Assembly: GCF_030812855.1 (NCBI RefSeq)
Contig: NZ_JAUSTK010000023.1
Span: forward strand, 20,433-84,432
DNA: 64,000 nucleotides
Source of the DNA: Paenibacillus wynnii
GTDB taxonomy: Bacteria; Bacillota; Bacilli; Paenibacillales; Paenibacillaceae
Direction of reading: 5' to 3'
The notes beneath the pieces were generated by a model. That model was given only the letters and a program-made list of their open reading frames with translations. It was not told the origin of the DNA and searched no databases. Shown here piece by piece: positions 61,407 through 64,000 of the stretch. The translations under genes were made by a program, and so were the position numbers. Numbering within the stretch: position 1 is the first letter of the stretch; the number at the start of each line of letters is the position of its first letter.

Positions 61407-62168
61407 TTACTCAGATGGCTTTATCATAAAAAAACCTAACTTTTCTGAATAAGGCTTAAGCTCGTTATCAATTTGCTCTAGATTAGTTTTATCAGCCTCA
61501 GACAGTCGGTCCAAATGAATGCTCCCATCCGGATCAACTATTTTAGCATTATATGTCTTCAAATCGTTAATTATTCTTTTGAAGTGTGCAACCTCCTTTT
61601 TGTCAAATATTTGCTCTGCTTTTTGAATCTGTTCATTCCAGAAGGTATCAACAGCTACTGACTTCACTTCCCCCTTAGGTGCTGCCCCTTCATTTAATTT
61701 TGCAAAATATGGTTCAAGCTCTGCAGTAAGCTTCGTATACGCCACTTGATCGACAGCACTTAGTTGCTCAGGGTGGAGCGCGCCCTTAGAATCGGCTATT
61801 TTTAGATTGTAGTTACCGAGTTCTTTTAGAAGGGACATTATCTTGGCGAACTCTTCTTCACTAAAGCTTTGCTCAGCCCCTTGGAGTTTGGCCTCGAGCC
61901 GATCATACTGCTGTTGGTCTACGCCGAATTGTGCTACGTTCTCATGTGAACCATAAATGTTGTCTGCCAAGTAATTGTATCCGGCATATGCTCCTGTAGG
62001 GATTAATAACGCAGCAGCTACTATGCCCGCCACCAGCCACTTTTTCATCTTTTTTCCCCCTTGTGTCGATGCAACTTGCTTAAGTACTCTTTCCTTGAGT
62101 TCCGGTGGAGCCACCCATCCTTTGGTTTCATCTTGGAGGGCTGTTCGCAGCTGTTCATCGAGATTCAT
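61407..62168 (-). CDS. Anti-sigma-like membrane protein (DUF3600 type)
   Basis: A protein of about 253 residues: an N-terminal cytoplasmic part (WVAPPELKERVLKQV), one membrane segment (about 45-65) and an extracytoplasmic domain made of two similar halves of about 100 residues each (YDRLEAKLQGAEQSF and WNEQIQKAEQIFDKK). It lies directly after an ECF sigma gene and overlaps it by 14 bases, so it is its likely inhibitor. ATG 62168 follows GGTGGAGG. Confidence 0.75.
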   Translation of the reverse strand: MNLDEQLRTALQDETKGWVAPPELKERVLKQVASTQGGKKMKKWLVAGIVAAALLIPTGAYAGYNYLADNIYGSHENVAQFGVDQQQYDRLEAKLQGAEQSFSEEEFAKIMSLLKELGNYNLKIADSKGALHPEQLSAVDQVAYTKLTAELEPYFAKLNEGAAPKGEVKSVAVDTFWNEQIQKAEQIFDKKEVAHFKRIINDLKTYNAKIVDPDGSIHLDRLSEADKTNLEQIDNELKPYSEKLGFFMIKPSE

Positions 62169-62742
62169 ATAGATCCTCCACCTTTCCCACAGCTCGACTG
62201 TTAGGGTTCCGTTTCGCACGGAGCTTCTGCAGAGCCGCATGGATACGCGATTTTACCGTCCCTAGAGGAATGTCCAAAATAGCAGCAATCTCTTCCTGAG
62301 AGTTTTCATTGAGGTAATGGAGAATTACAACCTGCTTAAGCTTGTAAGGGAGACTGTTCACACTTGCCAGTAAAGGACGATTGGCTATTTTGTCTACAAC
62401 CTCACTAGTAAAATCACTGTCCATGGTTTGACCATACCGCTCAGCTTTGTGGATCAACCGGAGATGCGTCCATCTCTTTCGTCGATAAGCCTGAACCTGC
62501 CGCATAACTACACCCATAAGCCAGGGCTTAAAAGGCCTGCTGAGATCAAATTGTCCAAGAGACCGATGTACTTGCATATAGATCTCCTGAACACAATCGT
62601 CTGCATCAGAACGGTTGACAACGAGGAAATGAACGGTTTTGTAGACATCCCCAATCGTTGTTTCGTAAATCTCACTGTAGGCTTCACAGCTGCCGGCCAG
62701 CGTAAGCGCAATGAGATTGTTGTATTCAGCTGGATCGTTCAT
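62155..62742 (-). CDS. ECF-type sigma-70 factor
   Basis: A 195-residue sigma factor with region 2 (DDCVQEIYMQVHRSLGQFDLSRPFKPWL) and region 4 (LKQVVILHYLNENSQEEIAAILDIPLGTVKSRIH). It would direct RNA polymerase to promoters of an envelope-stress regulon. GGGGGAATAG precedes the start. The anti-sigma gene overlaps. Confidence 0.9.
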   Translation of the reverse strand: MNDPAEYNNLIALTLAGSCEAYSEIYETTIGDVYKTVHFLVVNRSDADDCVQEIYMQVHRSLGQFDLSRPFKPWLMGVVMRQVQAYRRKRWTHLRLIHKAERYGQTMDSDFTSEVVDKIANRPLLASVNSLPYKLKQVVILHYLNENSQEEIAAILDIPLGTVKSRIHAALQKLRAKRNPNSRAVGKVEDLYESR

Positions 62743-62909
62743 CCGCTATTCCCCCTTCGGTCTTACACTGTATATTGGCGAGTAGTGAATATTTCGTTCG
62801 AATTATTTTTGGGTAAGCTGTGCACAAGTAACTATAGTAATATGTAGAGGAAAAAATAAACGGACGAACTTCGACGTAAAACTAACCTATTGTAAAGGAG
62901 ATTAACCTC

Positions 62910-63689
62910 GTGATAGACGCACATATCCACCTTGAACAATACGATTGGGAAGCCATAGATCATATGCTTAAAGAGCTCCCTGAAAAAGGAATTGAGGCGC
63001 TGTTAGCCGTTTCGATGAATCTAGAGTCTTGCATCCGTACTGAGAAGCTGGCCGCAAAGTACCCCGGAATCGTCAGGCCTGCCTATGGATTTCATCCCGA
63101 GCAACCGCTGCCGAAGGCGGATGAACTAAAGGCACTGCTGGAGTGGATGGAATACAGCGCCGGCGATTTTGCAGCTGTGGGCGAAATCGGCTTACCGTAT
63201 TATTCTCGGACGGAAGCTTTCGAGCGCGGTGAAGACTTTGATACTGAACCTTATATCGATTTACTGGACACTATGCTCGGCCTAGCCTCACGCCTTGCCA
63301 AACCCGTCGTGCTCCATGCCGTATACGAGGATGCCCTTATTGTCTGTGATCTGCTGGAAAAACACGAGATTCAACGTGCCCATTTCCATTGGTTCAAAGG
63401 CCCTGAGGAGGCTATATTACGTATGATTGCCAACGGTTATTATATCTCCTTTACACCTGACATACTGTATGAAGCGGAGATTCAGGAGTTGGCGATGCGC
63501 TACCCGCCAGAGCTGGTTATGGCTGAAACGGACGGCCCTTGGCCGTTCGAAGGACCTTTTGCCGGACACTCTACTCATCCTTCTATGATCCGAGATGTTG
63601 CTGCCACATGGGGCGCCCTGCATGGTTACTCTCCCAGCAAAGCGGAGGAGATTCTGACTGCAAATACGGTGAAATTCTTTACTCTATAG
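62910..63689 (+). CDS. TatD-family metal-dependent hydrolase
   Basis: A 259-residue TIM-barrel metallohydrolase. Metal ligands are in DAHIHLE, GEIGLPYY, VVLHAVYED, HFHWFKG and AETDGPWPF. Family members are 3'-5' DNA exonucleases. The start is GTG with AAAGGAGATTAACCTC upstream. It is slightly shorter than E. coli TatD and diverged in the C-terminus. Confidence 0.85.
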   Translation: MIDAHIHLEQYDWEAIDHMLKELPEKGIEALLAVSMNLESCIRTEKLAAKYPGIVRPAYGFHPEQPLPKADELKALLEWMEYSAGDFAAVGEIGLPYYSRTEAFERGEDFDTEPYIDLLDTMLGLASRLAKPVVLHAVYEDALIVCDLLEKHEIQRAHFHWFKGPEEAILRMIANGYYISFTPDILYEAEIQELAMRYPPELVMAETDGPWPFEGPFAGHSTHPSMIRDVAATWGALHGYSPSKAEEILTANTVKFFTL

Positions 63690-63720
63690 GAATAAGAGAG
63701 ATAATTTGGAGTACATGAGA

Positions 63721-63754
63721 AAAGGCAGTGTTCTGCAGAAGAACATTGCCTCTT
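63721..63754 (+). terminator. Terminator after the TatD gene
   Basis: GGCAGTGTTCT/AGAACATTGCC stem (63724-63750) followed by a T-rich stretch. Confidence 0.7.
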
Positions 63755-63805
63755 TGCCCGTTTTTAGATTAGTCTAAAAAAACGCTAAATTTTTCCGAGG
63801 TACCT

Positions 63806-64000
63806 CCCGGGGGCGATTCTATTGTACTTTTACATCTGATTTGCTCATTTCGGGCTCCCGGGGCTGATTCTATTGTACTTTTACATCTGATTTGCTCATT
63901 TCAGGCTCCCGGGGGCGATTCTATTGTACTTTTACATCTGATTTGCTCATTTCGGGCTCCCGGGGCTGATTCTATTGTACTTTTACATCTGATTTGCTCA
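63806..64000. repeat. 51-bp tandem repeat continuing past the window
   Basis: At least four copies of a 51-base unit, with GATTCTATTGTACTTTTACA starting at 63815, 63866, 63917 and 63968. Copies alternate between GGGGGCG and GGGGCTG junctions, and CGGG and CAGG linkers, so the array is built of a 102-base double unit. The box TTGTAC-TTTT-ACATCT resembles the boxes at 46.1 and 54.7 kb. The frame is open on the plus strand but no start codon or ribosome binding site is visible. Confidence 0.85.

Noticed and set aside
63815..64000. CRISPR array
   Set aside because: Repeats are directly tandem with no variable spacers, and no cas genes are nearby.

Overview
The window looks like chromosome of a spore-forming Bacillota, most likely Paenibacillus or a close relative. 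Evidence: strong AGGAGG-type ribosome binding sites with frequent TTG and GTG starts, the sporulation-associated genes cmpA and ydcC, the Bacillus-like block ydcC-alr-ndoAI-ndoA, a YneK-type protein, MsmX-dependent type sugar ABC transporters without their own ATPase, and SLH-domain surface proteins. Genus assignment is inference; no 16S gene is present.

Region 1 (1-6.1 kb) and region 3 (9.9-20.4 kb), both on the minus strand, are two different Tad/Flp-type pilus (type II/IV secretion-like) loci. The second is nearly complete: CpaE-like ATPase, CpaF ATPase, TadB, TadC, Flp pilin, TadE, a TadG/DUF5702-like protein, a second TadE-like protein, prepilin peptidase and an FHA protein. A promoter and an intrinsic-terminator-like hairpin sit in its leader. 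The first locus has diverged ATPases, two short MKKD peptides that may replace the usual Flp pilin, and runs off the left edge. Between them are purU, nfo, a yneK homologue and a TIGR01777-type epimerase.

Region 4 (20.7-23.3 kb) holds small stress or housekeeping genes: a secreted nuclease lipoprotein, a DCC thiol protein, glutathione peroxidase and a DUF1304 protein. Region 5 (23.4-34.2 kb) is a fructan/sucrose-type utilisation locus. It has a LacI-family repressor, two permeases and a large solute-binding lipoprotein, a fused fructokinase-GH32 protein, and a second GH32 with an N-terminal LamG-like domain. It ends in a frameshifted sorbitol-6-phosphate-dehydrogenase-like remnant. Four matching 12-bp operators, two promoters, a cre-like site and a candidate structured RNA lie around lacI and the transporter genes. 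The inferred flow is oligosaccharide import, cytoplasmic hydrolysis by GH32, then phosphorylation of the released fructose.

Region 6 (34.2-43.2 kb) contains five tRNA genes (Leu-GAG twice, Glu, Ser, Asn), a small XRE/HTH/PAS group between the two tRNA-Leu genes, alanine dehydrogenase and a complete branched-chain amino acid ABC transporter (livHMGF-J). Region 7 (43.2-54.5 kb) has an MBL-fold hydrolase, an Lrp-type regulator, SprT-like protease, CmpA, a Tet(M)-like ribosomal-protection GTPase, an SLH protein, a MerR-methyltransferase fusion coupled to a Nudix-DUF4406-like fusion, and tex. Region 8 (55-64 kb) has the EndoA toxin-antitoxin pair, alr, ydcC, an EamA transporter, a GH13 protein lacking two of its three catalytic carboxylates, an ECF sigma/anti-sigma pair, a TatD-type protein and the start of a 51-bp tandem repeat.

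A dispersed intergenic repeat with the box TTGYAC-N4-TACAYCT recurs near 46.1 and 54.7 kb and resembles the 63.8-kb tandem array. The strongest leads are the candidate RNA at 32.7 kb, the fructokinase-GH32 fusion, the regulated MerR-methyltransferase/Nudix pair, the paired Tad loci, and the degenerate GH13.
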